A DNA stretch of 64,000 nucleotides from Tetragonia tetragonoides (GCA_038025085.1 CM076139.1:23515307-23579306), one strand, 5' to 3'; shown: positions 47,709-59,187, numbered from the stretch's first letter. The notes: generated by a model not told the origin, from the sequence alone. Translations and numbers: made by a program.

Positions 47709-47711
<3 letters not shown>

Positions 47712-48837
47712 TTACCCTTGCCTTTTCTCTTCCCTAAAATTTTTACTAATTAATCAAAACAAGCAACCTCCTACACCCCTCTTTATTTTCCTACGGCTAC
47801 ACTACACCCCCACAAACAAAAAATCTGAATTTTTCTTTCAAAAAAAATCTCTCCAAAAATATTTCTAAATTATGAAAGAAGAAGAAGAAGAAAAGGTAAG
47901 AAAATTCTAAACTAAAAGTAGTACATTGTTATTTATTCTTTGAAATTATGAACTAAAAACTTACAAAGTACTACAAGCTTCTTGTTCATAAGAAAAACAA
48001 GATAATCTCTTCAGAAACAACCAAGATCACTCAAGGTCCAAACCTCAGTTTCGAAAGTCCAAGAAGGGAGGTAAGAAATTCAAAACCTAAACTTATTTTT
48101 CTTCATTTTAAACTTAGATCATCTTGATACTTCATGATCTAAAGTTATCACCTTTAAATCCTTGTTTTAGCTCACGAAATTAAGAAAGAAAAAAAATAAA
48201 GAAAAACCATCATTTAGCTAAATTTCCATTTTTACGTACATGCATGAACTTTGACTCGATTTTGGACCAAAGTGGACAAATTTGGACTAAAGTGAAAATT
48301 AATCTAAAAATTGGACCACAAACCCATTTTCTGAAAAGGAAATGTCGAAAAAAGGAAATAAAATAAAATAAAACCCTAATTTCAAAAATTGACAAAAGAT
48401 GAGTAAAAACAAGATCTTTGATTATTAGACATATTTATGTGATTTTTGAGCTAATTAAAAAGAAATAAAGTTCTAGGCACAAGGAAAATTGCCGAGTAGA
48501 AAAGAAGAGAGAATAAGGTTTTAATTCCATCTACTCAAGACAAGGTAATTTTCATGTCCATTAATCCCCTTTCTAAATTAATATAAAAATAATTTGATAA
48601 TTTATGAAAATTATGAAAAGAAAAGGATTTTTGTGGATTTTTGACCTTGCATGACTCTTGGTTGAAATATAAGGAATTTATGTGAATTTTGAACTTTGTG
48701 GAAAGATTGGTTGTTAGATTTTAGTTATTATTGTGTGATGAAATATTGTGAAATTGTGGTGATTAATGAATGTCGTATGTTTGTGAGAGTGGGAAAGTGA
48801 TTATGATGAGTTTTATTGATTATTATACTTAAATGAT
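47712..48837 (+). other. Gene-free LTR body
   Basis: AT-rich sequence with a GAAGAAGAAG tract (47880) and several short AG|GTAAG-like words; no ORF. Taken as part of the Tekay/Del-like LTR. Confidence 0.4.
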
Positions 48838-50146
48838 TGTAGACACAAATTATGCGTCTGAAATAAACAACAAAGTCAAAATATATGAACAAATATCAAT
48901 TTATATTTATCTTTGATTTTGAGTTACAATCTCTATATATTCTCTATTTAGCAAAGAATATAAAAATCCCCTGAATCGATCTCCACTTTGATTTGGTGAC
49001 GATTCACGAACTAGAACTGTAGATCGCAAGCGCCAATTTGGTTTAGTGAACAATGGCCAATTAAGGCTTGATCTTGTTCAAGATATTGATTTTCTTGATG
49101 TAGACTTTGAGTCGAGGATCGATAGACTTGATCTCGACTTGACCTGGATTCGAGGGCCTAGGCTTGATCTCGAACTGAAGCTTTGAATTGGAGAAGAACC
49201 CTTGATTGATGACTTGAGAGTCTTTAATGGAGATCTTCGGTTGTAGACAAACTACAACTTCACCTTTTGATGACTTGGGAGTCTTTGAGATGGTGTTGGG
49301 GCAGAGCTTCGCCTCTGGATTTTCTGTGGCCTGTCTCCCCTAGGGTTGTCTCCTATTTATAGTGGAGGAGGAGAGAGTTATAGATGGGTGGTAGTCTCTA
49401 AAAGATAGAGCTTCTCACCATTATCTTGGGAAAAGATAACTATTTAGTAATTATCTTTTAGGTATTGAGAGTTACCTCCATGGCGAACTCTCCAAAAAGA
49501 TAATTATCTCCAATTTAATTAGGAAATATCTTTTAGTTTAGATAATTCTATTTATTAAAATAGAAATTATCCATTTAGGAGACATTTACTCCCATCTTTA
49601 GGTGGGTCCCAGATGATACTTGGCAGCATACAATTTGTCTACAGCTTGACTTTGGAGATGACACGTGACACGTGGCTTTATTTTATTGGCCAGTCAAATT
49701 GTCAACGGTGGACCTTCCCTAGCCAGGTGGCGCATTGTAATTGATTGACAATTTTTTGCCTTCTACAAATGTCCCCTCGAGACTTTGCCACGGACACGAA
49801 TTGCAGTGTTTGAAGTGGTCGGGTCTCGAACGCTTGAATTTAAATTTGTACCCGAATTTCTTTTTTGACAAGGTAAATGAGTGAGCAAATAAACCCGATT
49901 TTTTTTTAAAAAATGGGCTCATCTCAACTTCCCGCTTGAATTTGAACAAATACTCAAATTCAAGTATGAGTATATTTGTTTTTTTTTCCCTTTTTGCCAC
50001 CTTGGAGAAGGTACTTGGAGGAACAAGTAAACCCAATAAGTTTTGACTGGGCTTTGGTTGCAATTTCTCATATCCCAAATAAATTTGGAATGTGAGTTGA
50101 GTGTGCTCACTATAATAACAAGGCTACGGTGCCTGACCAAGAGCCG
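48838..50146 (+). repeat. Solo LTR, TGTAGACAC-type
   Basis: Begins TGTAGACACAAATTATG, a start shared with the LTR at 28852. ATGAT flanks it (48833-48837 and 50147-50151). The last bases are AGAGCCG instead of the usual CA, explained by one A-to-G change. No primer site or internal region. Confidence 0.55.
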
Positions 50147-50482
50147 ATGATATGAAGTGGTAGGACCAAAGAGTGCAGAATATATGAATGAAATGTACGA
50201 ATTATAAATCCGAGTATTATGAATGATTATGGAAAGAATAATAATATCCTAGTTGTTATAATTAAGGTGAGAAAGACCTTAATCACGCATCACTTCCTAC
50301 CTCCTAACTTAAAAAAAACTAACATCGTTTTAATTGAATTTATTATAACTCAAGTGTGACATGTTCGGTTTAGTGATCTAATGGGAATGATCAATATGTG
50401 ATGATTGATATATGGTTTTGAATTGATCTTGAGAATTTACGTGTATTATGTATATACAAACACATCACTTATTATATATATA

Positions 50483-50511
50483 CTAGTATTTTATTGCACG
50501 CGATGCGTGCA
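50483..50511 (-). other. Helitron-like 3' terminus
   Basis: On the minus strand a perfect 7-bp stem hairpin TGCACGC-ATC-GCGTGCA is followed by ATAAAATACTAG and then T. The rest of this element is not delimited. Confidence 0.5.
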
Positions 50512-50537
50512 TGTTGACAATTTTTATAAGTATATTA

Positions 50538-50736
50538 TCATATATATATATATATAACTGGGTCCTTCTTCGTGTGGTGACGACACGTGGGACGACACAT
50601 AGGCGAGCCACTTCGTGTGGGCATGACATGTAAGCCGACACGTTAGCACAAAATTGCCACGTATCATGACACATCATCCATCATTAATGTCTCATCATTA
50701 GTTGACTTAATTACATATTTGTTAGCATATTTCTAA

Positions 50737-50783
<47 letters not shown>

Positions 50784-51560
50784 TTGGGTCCTTTTTCGTG
50801 TGGTGACGACACGTGGGACGATACGTGGGACGACACATAGGCGAGCCACGTCGTGTGGGCATGACATGTAAGCCGACACGTAAGCACAAAATTGCCACGT
50901 AGCATGACACATGATCCATCATTAATGTCTCATCATTAGTTGACTTAATTACATATTTGTTAGCATATTTCTAAATTACAAAATACAATAACTTTAGTTA
51001 CGTTAGTCAAAATATTATAAATCTAATTCCGTTGGATTGGATTTGAAAAATGCTTCAAAACGAGATATATATGTATATGTCCTATAAAAGTTGGGTTCTT
51101 TTCGTGTGGTGGTGACACCTCGTCACATAAGAGGAAATGTTCGTGTGACGATGATACGTAGACGCCACATGTGCTCAACTTTCTCGCATAATTTTAGTTG
51201 TGCGGTATAAAACAAGCATGTACTATCGATCAATTTTTAGTGCACATATACCGTCAATGAAGAATGAGTTTATTTATTTTTTCATTAATTGAATTACTTA
51301 TTAAAATTAGTATACATATACAGTTTTTATTATCTATCTGAACTTAGTCCAATCTTATTACAAATGAAGGTGGCATGAAAATATCATTTTCAAGAATTTG
51401 CATGTTGCATCCTATGGATAGAAATCTTTGCAAAAAAAAATAAAATGTATTTTACTAATAATATTAATAATTTCACATCAAATATTTTAAACATTATATT
51501 AATAAATATATTTATAAAATTATTTTACGAGCTCGTGCGAAGCACGGGGATAAAACCTAG
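50538..51560 (+). mobile_element. Helitron-like element with two tandem 5' ends
   Basis: The 3' end has the hairpin CTCGTGCGAAGCACGGG, then GATAAAACCTAG, then T. The 5' end reads A then TCATATATATATA at 50538. The same start recurs exactly 200 bp later at 50738, each followed by TTGGGTCC/CTGGGTCC, TTCGTGTGGTGACGACACG and a near-identical 150-bp body. No Rep/helicase. The 11-bp word TAAGTATATTA lies on both sides, which is unusual for a Helitron. Confidence 0.6.
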
Positions 51561-51894
51561 TAAGTATATTACTATTGGAAGTATATTTCTAAAATAAAAA
51601 GGGTAAAACCATATAGAACAACCTGATAATCATACCAAATGTACTACATAAAAGTTGTAGAAATTATACATACTTATACAAAAAAACACACGTATATGAA
51701 GAACTCTAAGAAAATAAGTCATATGTACAATAAAGCCAAACTTGTTCCATGCCTTAGCCGCAAACTTGATGATGTATGTGTCTGTCAATATTGTTAAGAA
51801 AAAACTTAAAAATATTAAATTAATTGTAGGTGAGCAAATGTTGATTTCTTTCCATGTTTGTGGCTAGACTCCTATCAGTTTAAAAAGAAAAGTG

Positions 51895-51896
<2 letters not shown>
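51561..51896. other. Gene-free LTR body
   Basis: AT-rich, nothing recognised; probably Tekay/Del-like LTR sequence up to the next AT repeat. Confidence 0.35.

Positions 51897-51954
<58 letters not shown>
51897..51954. repeat. (AT)n microsatellite
   Basis: About 29 AT units directly before the coding-like fragment at 51955-52255. Confidence 0.95.
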
Positions 51955-51956
<2 letters not shown>

Positions 51957-52255
51957 TCTCTGTCATTTCAACAAAACCTGGAATCTTGGATTACTAATTG
52001 GAGGAATATTAAACAATCTGACACTTTTTTGAATGATGTTCAAGAAAAGAGTCTTCTAGAAAAATTCATCGAATTAGAGGAGCTCCACCTGTTGGACGAA
52101 ATGATAAAGGAATACCCGGAAACACATCTCCAAAAGCTTCGTATAGGAATACACAATGAAATGATTCAATTGATCAAGATGCACAATGAGGATTGTATCC
52201 ATATGATTTTGCACTTCTCGACATATATAATCTGTTTACTTATTCTAAGTGGTTA
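51955..52255 (+). pseudogene. Unidentified coding-like fragment beside an AT repeat
   Basis: About 85 open codons ([52 protein letters not shown]) with a helical, heptad-like pattern rich in Glu, Lys and Leu. Family not recognised. Its start directly at an AT repeat is like the borders of the pararetrovirus at 41-47.7 kb, so a second viral fragment is possible, but nothing else supports this. Confidence 0.3.
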
Positions 52256-52271
52256 ATCTGTTCTGGGGAAT

Positions 52272-52277
<6 letters not shown>

Positions 52278-52320
<43 letters not shown>
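52278..52320. repeat. (CT)n microsatellite
   Basis: About 21 CT units followed by a short TA run. Confidence 0.95.
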
Positions 52321-52323
<3 letters not shown>

Positions 52324-52350
52324 ATATATATATATATATAATGCAAAAGC

Positions 52351-53030
52351 CTACCAAGGTTTACATGTGTACCACTTGCGTATATACATGTACTCCTCCT
52401 CCCAATTGACATTCATCACAAAGTCTATGATGTAAGAATGCTTGTAGTCAAACGATTCAACTGGTGGCCGTAATCCAAATACATATGGTTTGTAAGTAAG
52501 GGTCTCAAGATGACGCCGCATGCAAGTTTCTCCATTTGGCTACATACACATAAAATATCTTTAATTGAACAAATTTCTTTAGATAAATTAAGTTGAAGGG
52601 GAATGTAAAATGAAAAACATTTAAATGAAATAAAAAAAACTGCTTCATCACCTGTGCAAGTATAGACTTGATTCCAATAGCGGAACGTTTCAAAAGAAAT
52701 TGAGCTTTGTCGTTGAATAATGTGGCCCTCATGCACCCAATATAATCAATGAGTTTTAGTTGAAGCAACAATCTTCAAAAAAAAATGTGTGCAATATCAA
52801 TTATAAATGTTAGATTTTGTTATAACTCAATCAAGCAATTATTGCAGATTGCGATGCGAAAAAAGAAAAGTGAAAACTCGTGTTTTACCTTGGAGTAACT
52901 TCCACATTTGTTATTTTACAATGTTGGCATGATGAAACTCCTTCAAGTGAAACAACTTTTCTAAAGCAATGACAACATGCATCGAACATCATATTTTTAC
53001 ATAATCGGATGAAATTGCTTAGCTTCTTGC
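52351..53030 (-). pseudogene. RPA1-like C-terminal DNA-binding domain, gene fragment
   Basis: Three exons join in frame on the minus strand: about 53030-52890 (donor after 52889), 52772-52652 and 52539-52351, ending at a TAG at 52351-52353. They encode a zinc-ribbon-like DACCHCFRKVVSLEGVSSC followed by QHC, then LKLIDYIGCMRATLFNDKAQ, as in the C-terminal OB fold of the large subunit of replication protein A and its plant relatives. The N-terminal DNA-binding domains are absent; the Tekay-like LTR end and LINE begin just upstream. No stop breaks the three exons. RPA-like genes are often carried by plant Helitrons and one Helitron end lies 800 bp away, so capture is possible but unproven. Confidence 0.6.
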
Positions 53031-53354
53031 TAGTTTTCTCTTATTCTGTTTCATGTGAACGTTGCGTGGATTTTGGAGCAGTTTGATGGACGTGTTTTGC
53101 ATGGCATGAGATGACATTTTCGTAAAAATACTAGTTTACTTAGGCGTTAAGTTATGTTTATATGTATTAATGACATTATATCGTTTAGTTTATTTTTCGT
53201 CTTGTATTTAACTTAAGCTTTGTATCCATTTGCCTTAAAATGGATACGGCGGTAATGACTTCGAAATGATGCAATATTATAATAAATAATGATTTGGGGC
53301 TTAATTACTTTCGATTAGCATTAATTATTCGGGATTAAATTTTGAGTCGTTACA

Positions 53355-54573
53355 AGACTCATTTACGACAACTAACCCTCTCCATGCCCTGATGACTGAA
53401 TTCAAATCTCTCTGCCTTATTGGTAAGACCTTGGGGAAGAAATATCCCTTACTTCTATATCTCATAAACTTAAGAAAGGCAGAAAAATCTGAAAAGAGAG
53501 GTTTCATCCCATTCTATGTATGATAATGGATTCTTGTTAAGCTAGCTAAAGTTGACGATTGTCTTTATGTTTGGAACAATAGGCCTTGGTATGTTCAAGG
53601 ACTAAATTTATTCTCCTACCTTTTGACCCATTTTTCGCTACTTTTGATACGGTAATCTGTAGAGTACACCAAATGATTAAAATCCCCTTTCTTCCTTGGG
53701 TTTGTTAGGAACTTGAATGGTTGCTAAATATTTTCTCACACATTGGAACTATGATCAAATTAGATAACTATACCCTCCTCATATCAAGGAATGAGTTTTC
53801 GATAGTGTGTGTTAACATAGATATATCTACCAAGCCCCCTGCTCCCTAAGGGCATAATGGTTGAATATTAGGGTTTTTAAAGAGAGTTTTTCCTAGAATA
53901 CGAGGGTCTTTATGAAATATGTGTCTTATGTGGTGACACTGAACACCAACTAAATGATTGTCCTAGTGAACCCAAACTCACATCTTTTGAAGTCATTGTT
54001 CAGCGATTAGGTTGTTGCATGCCTTTCAATGAGAAAAAACCTTCTACTCATACTCAGCCCACCTCACTATTTATGACAATGAACATGCTTTACTAAGAAA
54101 GAAATGGATTAAGGTACAACCTAAAAGAAAATCTAGAAACATAGCTAATACTCGAAATAGAGGTCACGCAAGTAACCAGGCATGTCTCTTCGCTGAGGCT
54201 AGAATCGTTACTCAATCACCTACTCTTGAGAAATCCCCTCATCTGGTTATTCAAACTTTTACCAATACCTTCGAGCCTCTCATGGACTCTAATTTTAATC
54301 ATAACCTTGTTGTCAGTCAGAACTCTAACGATTCAAATGATTATAATGCTTCACCTAGAGACGACATGATGAACAACTTGAAGCCTCTCTCCCAAATGAT
54401 CCTCTTGGCGACGGGAATGAAGATTATAAACTCCGGTGCTCTAAGATTCTAAATCACATTGAAGATGACTATGGAGATGATTACCTTGATTTTGATGATT
54501 TTGATCGTATGTCTCAATAAACGGAATCGGCTAAACGTCGCCGTTTGGATGAACCAATGGACTCCGTCTCTTC
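53355..54573 (+). pseudogene. LINE ORF1 (nucleic-acid-binding protein), degraded
   Basis: Broken frames match plant L1 ORF1: LIGKTLGKK (near 53412), RPWYVQGLNLF (near 53580), IKIPFLPWVCWELEW (near 53680) and VCVNIDISTKPPAPKGIM (near 53808). A CCHC knuckle CVLCGDTEHQLNDC lies at 53920-53961. Stops and frameshifts are many. ORF1 coats the LINE RNA. The reading resumes from 38230-38285 after the LTR insertion and continues toward 54573, where a hAT element intervenes. Confidence 0.75.
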
Positions 54574-55230
54574 TAGAGGTGAACACCGGTCTGAACCGGA
54601 ACCGGAATAGATCCGAACCGGAAAAGACCTGAACCGGAATCGCCAAAAATCGGGTCCTGAACTTGAACCTGAATCATTTTGGTCTAGACCGAACCGGACC
54701 TGAAAATTCAGGTCAGGTCCGGTCTGAGACCAGAAAGACCGGAATTCTGTATTCTTTTTTATATTTTTATTTTTTATTTTTACAATGTACCTAATACTGC
54801 TAGTTTGAGACTTTGAGTGAATGAAAGTATGAAACACTTTACACAAAGTACTAATCGAGCATCAACTATTTTATTTCTAAAAATCAACTACATACAAGAT
54901 AGTAGATACAACCATTACATTGAGTTAAAATTAAAGAAAATAGTATAGATGTTATCTTTTACCTGATATATATTTCAGGTTTGGTGGATTATGATTAAAC
55001 TTGCAACTCATACCAAATTTACACAACCCACTTTGAATATAAAATGTACAATCCTCAATTCTCACTGGAAACCTATATTTCTTACTACTACCATTTTATC
55101 TCTCCTCTTAGTTTAATTAGGTGATGGTGATTGGGAGTCTACCTCCATTGTTAGTTTGTTTTGTTTGCTTTGCAGAGAAAGAGAGAATAAAGGGGCATAG
55201 CAAGTTGGGTAATGATGGTGATTGTGACTG

Positions 55231-55274
<44 letters not shown>

Positions 55275-55537
55275 TGGCTGATGGCTGCGTGCGAAATGAT
55301 GGCCCAGAAGCCCTAACTAGTAGAGCTAACTAAGCGTCTAAGCCAGCAAGTCATTTCTCTTTCTTTTTTTTTTGGGTCAAAACTAAGATTTCGGTCTAGA
55401 CCCGAAAATTCCGGGTTCAGACCCGAAAAAAACCTAAACCAGAATTAAGATTTAAAGCGACCCGGAACCTGAACCTGTTAGATTCAGGTCCGGGTCGGTC
55501 CAATATTCCAGTCTAGACCGGATTATGAACAGCCTTA
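54574..55537. mobile_element. hAT element, non-autonomous, in the LINE
   Basis: The ends TAGAGGTGAACACCGG and, inverted, TAAGGCTGTTCATAATCCGG are flanked by a perfect 8-bp duplication GTCTCTTC (54566-54573 and 55538-55545). Many CCGGTC/GACCGG/GACCCG words lie just inside both ends. 964 bp without transposase; a (GA)n tract lies at 55232-55274. Confidence 0.9.
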
Positions 55538-55545
55538 GTCTCTTC

Positions 55546-56451
55546 TAAATCCCCTAAATGATTATTAAAGTTTGTATCATGCACGCTTTCTCATATACTC
55601 ATGCAACTAATATTTCCCTGGTTTTTCTTTCGTTTGTGCTTACGTGCTTTTTGGTTTTGTTGGCTATTTTTGTCTCTTTTGTACAAGGACGATGTTTGTA
55701 TTGGCCATCGTGGGCCTCTTCGTTGTCTATTATGTTGGGAAACACCACTGAACAACCCCTCATACTATTTTCTAGAATTCAGTGTTCCTTTTAATTCGTG
55801 TATCATACTAACTACGATTGTGTGTGCGATCAAAAGTACTTTATGGATGTAATTGTGCTTAAGTTATGTAACCAACTTGTTAGCTTGTATCATATGCTGC
55901 ATGTATTTATTTTTTATGTTTCAAGAAGTTATCCCTCCTATATTAAGGGGCATGATATGTGTTTTAAACATCCTATTAGATTAGATGTAACCATGACACC
56001 CTTTGTAATTGTTCTCTTCTATCCAATAGAAGTATAGCTCTTGGTGTATTTCACTTTGTTCTTCTTATCCTTGCTTCATTCCTTGATTCTTGTGAGTTCA
56101 CTTTTGCTCATAGCAGCCATACTATTGAGGCCACTTATACTGTTTTACATACACAGGCCTCAGGCAGCCTATGGCTTATACAGGACGAAGTGATTCTCAT
56201 TAAACACACTCAAGCGACCACCCTTATTAGTTATATACACTCGATTTTCTGCCCTGTTATGGAAAAGATCATATGGATCTCTAATACGACTTATTCCTTT
56301 GTGCAAAGTCAATTGACTCATACAGTTCATATAATGAATGTTTTGTTGCACATCTTGACATAACCACCAATTCTTTTGCTCATGTTTTAGCATTCATAAA
56401 TTCTGAATTGATTAACTACATCTTTCCACTCAACCTTATGACTATGAGTGT
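55546..56451 (+). pseudogene. LINE middle region, possible endonuclease remnant
   Basis: Between ORF1 and the reverse transcriptase. Near 56150-56200 a frame reads ASGSLWLIQDEVILIK, resembling the SGGLWLLW stretch of plant LINE endonucleases. The rest is too decayed to assign. Confidence 0.4.
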
Positions 56452-56837
56452 GATACCCCAACATTTTCTATAATTATAATATCGATTTATAATTCATTTA
56501 TAAATAGTTTCGAAAATTTAAATCGTATATTTATATAACGATTCGATTTATTCAAATTAAGCCATAATAATATTTATTATTATTATGGAAATTTCGTGGT
56601 TTACAATTATCAAATTGAGGGATTTAATTAAAATGGTTTTGTATATGAATAAGGTATATTCATATTGTTTTAATTCGTTTTAATTAGCATTTAATTGATT
56701 TTAAATTATTTTTATTATCAATTAAATCAGAAAATTAATCCTAGGTCTAGTAGGTTTTGACTTTCATTGACTAGAGACCTATATAAGCTAAGAGATGGGC
56801 CAATTGATCAGTTTACAAAAACTGAGCCAAAAACCTC

Positions 56838-56898
<61 letters not shown>

Positions 56899-57124
56899 TC
56901 CCCCTCTTGTCGCCGGCCACCAGGTCCAGCACCGGCCTCCTGCCCAAGCCGGTAATCCCCCTTCTCCCTCTCTCTTTCTCTTTCTTTCTCTTCCTCTCTC
57001 CCGTGCTCTGTTTCGCCCCTACCCTGTTTTTCTTGTTCGCGACTGTCGCACCACCGCCGCGCCACCAGGCCGCGCCTGGGTGGTCGCCGGCGAGTTGCCG
57101 ATGCGGATGGGTCCTCCCCCGTCG

Positions 57125-57190
<66 letters not shown>

Positions 57191-57720
57191 CACTTTCTCT
57201 CGCTTTCTCTCTCCTCCATCGACGGCGCTTCGGCGAGCCACTGCTGACCATGGTGGTCGGTGGGTGGTGCTCTTGGTGATGGGCCAGGTCGTGGGTCCCC
57301 ATGCTTGGTGTATCATGGCCTAGACTCGAAAAAACGATTAGGGTTTCGTTTTAATTAATTTCGGATTTTCTGTATTTTTCAATAATTGTTTTTATTTTTC
57401 TGTACTCGTTTGGAGTCCGAATCTAGATTTTTGAAAATCTAGATTGATTGAAATAAATCAAAAAATTTAAATAAAATATTAGATTAATATTTTATTACTG
57501 TTTGGATTTTCGTATTTACTGATTATGCCTCGGTAATTGTTTTTAATTAGGACCAAACGGACAAGCGTGATCGGGTTGTGATTTGCAAGGTTACCTACTT
57601 CGTGGTGAGCGATTGTGCCTACCTCTTTCCAAAGCCCCATCAAAACTATTTTGATGTGTTATGTGCTAATTGGGATATTGTTGTGAATTTAATATGCGAA
57701 GCATGATTAAATTATATCGT
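56452..57720 (+). repeat. Possible Tekay/Del-like LTR with two (CT)n tracts
   Basis: TGTGATACCCCAACATTTT at 56452 is a typical plant Ty3 LTR opening. A transcribed-looking CT-rich part (56838-56894 and 57128-57186 are pure CT) and ACTTCGTGGTGAGCG follow. ATGAG occurs before it (56447-56451) and at about 57725, but the right end is not CA, so the boundary is doubtful. Confidence 0.4.
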
Positions 57721-57837
57721 TGTTAATTATGAGAATTAGAAATATATTCTTCACTGTAAATATGAATTATATTCAGTATGACAAGTTTATGAATTATATT
57801 GAGTATGACAAATTGTTAAACGAAATTAATCATACGT

Positions 57838-58186
57838 TTATTCCAAAAAAAGATAATCCCATAAATCTGAATCAGTTTCGCCCAATCTGTCTATGCAACT
57901 CCATTTATAAATTAACTGTCACAATTTTAGTCATCTGACTCCGCCCATTTTTACCTAAGTTAACCAGTCCATTTTAAGGAGTCTTTGTTCCCCAACAATC
58001 AATAGATGATAACTATAAGCTAAGAAGTTATGCATTTTTTTCCATAAAACAAAGTCCAAAGAAGGATTGATGACCATGAAACTAGATATGGAAATAGTTT
58101 ACAATCGAATCGAATGGGACTTTCTTTTCACAACACTTAAACAATTTGATTTTGATAATAAATGTATAGATTGGATAAAACATACA
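57838..58186 (+). pseudogene. LINE reverse transcriptase, segment A
   Basis: Reads IPKKDNPINLNQFRPICLCN, KLDMEIVYNRIEWDFLFTTL and DWIKHTC, the fingers/palm start of plant L1 reverse transcriptase, with internal breaks. It stops where the LTR array begins. The last 240 bp (57946-58186) are repeated in diverged form right of the array at 60531. Confidence 0.8.
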
Positions 58187-59025
58187 TGTTGGGTTTGGGT
58201 CCCAACTTGTGAAAAGTTAAAACACCAAAGAGAAAAACAAAAGGAAAAGGGAAAAATAAAATAAAGTTGAGTTAACCCAATTGAGTGAATTCGATTTTGC
58301 AAGTTTTGGCTTAGCCTAATTAGGCTTTGTCTTCTAATGGGCTGATCATGAATTGGAGTTAACCACATGTGAAGCTTGTTACCTTTGGGATGCTAGGGTA
58401 TTACGGGTGCTAATAAAAGTGTCAGGGAGAGCAAATAGAGAAGAGCTAGTGCACGACGACCACAGAGAGGCGGTGTACTCACGAAAAGGGGGAGCTTTTC
58501 GGATGCTGAGCCGCCCAAGATGAAGAAGAAGAAATTCCTAATTAAGGAAAAACCTAATTAGGTGGTGAACTACGCAGGGAGTCCATAGTGGATTGAGTGA
58601 GCTTGTTGGTTCGGGCATAACGGTTATGGCATTTGTTGGTTCGAGCATATAATCAACGGGTTCCTACGACATGTATTTTTATCATTCCTAGTAATTTTGG
58701 TAGTAGTATTGATCGGGTGGTATCAATATTATACTTGGTCGCGTTCATAGGGGTTGGGTAGTATACTTGGTTGTAAATGTATTGTGAGATATTTTAGGTT
58801 GCGTTCTTAGAATTGTTGGCTTGACATTGTAATCACTATTAAGATTATTAGTGGATTAATTGCCGGTTTGGCCAGTGATTTTTACCCGATTGGGGTTTTC
58901 CACGTTAAACCTGGTGTTGATTATTGTGTGTTGTTTTCAATATTTTATTGTTAATTCCGCAATTGGTATTAGAGTGTTTGGGCTCTAATCGGAGGGATTT
59001 GTTGTGCGGGTCAAAAATCCCAGCA
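58187..59025 (+). repeat. LTR 1 of the array
   Basis: 839 bp, TGTTGGGTTTGGGTCCCAA to ATCCCAGCA. Confidence 0.85.
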
Positions 59026-59027
59026 AG

Positions 59028-59040
59028 TGGTATCAGAGCC
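59028..59040 (+). other. Primer-binding site 1
   Basis: TGGTATCAGAGCC, two bases after LTR 1. Confidence 0.9.
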
Positions 59041-59187
59041 GATGGTTAGTGATCTCGGGAGTATTCATGAGTATGGAAGATAGAAGACACATACACATGA
59101 GATTCAGAGATGGTGAGTTTGTGTTGATGAGCACTGGAACAGGAAGCAGGTCTGGGTTTATTCTCCAAAATAGTGATGGGGGAGATT

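Larger units (their letters stand above)
39113..47711 (-). mobile_element. Non-autonomous Helitron-like element containing a pararetrovirus
   Basis: On the minus strand it would begin TCTAATATATATA (47711 down), preceded by A. It ends with the hairpin-like CCCGCGCG...GCACGGG, then TAACCTCCTAG at 39113, followed by T. TC start, hairpin, CTAG end and an A/T target are the Helitron hallmarks. Its own sequence is about 1.9 kb, AT-rich, with internal tandem duplications and no Rep/helicase. The viral insertion sits in the AT repeat at its 5' end. Confidence 0.6.
38286..53354 (+). repeat. Tekay/Del-like solo LTR, greatly expanded by nested insertions
   Basis: The left end TATAATAACCC (expected TGTAATAACCC) and the right end GAGTCGTTACA have the look of Ty3 Tekay/Del LTR termini. 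AGACT flanks both (38281-38285 and 53355-53359). Pieces that I assign to the LTR itself are about 38286-39112, 47712-48837, 50152-50482, parts of 51561-51895 and about 53040-53354, roughly 2.9 kb. Everything else inside is a later insertion. No internal retrotransposon domain survives, so it is a solo LTR. The TSD and the resumption of LINE ORF1 support the boundaries. Confidence 0.65.

Noticed and set aside
47077..47868. 263-codon plus-strand ORF taken as one protein
   Set aside because: Only the first part is viral movement protein. The rest is an inverted copy of the same region read backwards, then a TA repeat translated as Tyr-Ile, then unrelated flank.
51858..52256. 132-codon ORF including the AT repeat as a gene
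   Set aside because: The N-terminal Tyr-Ile run is translated microsatellite; only 51955-52255 looks coding, and it has no start of its own.
56795..57323. Overlapping ORFs of 138-167 codons on both strands
   Set aside because: They are translations of (CT)n tracts (Ser-Leu or Arg-Glu repeats) with a GC-rich linker, open in several frames at once.
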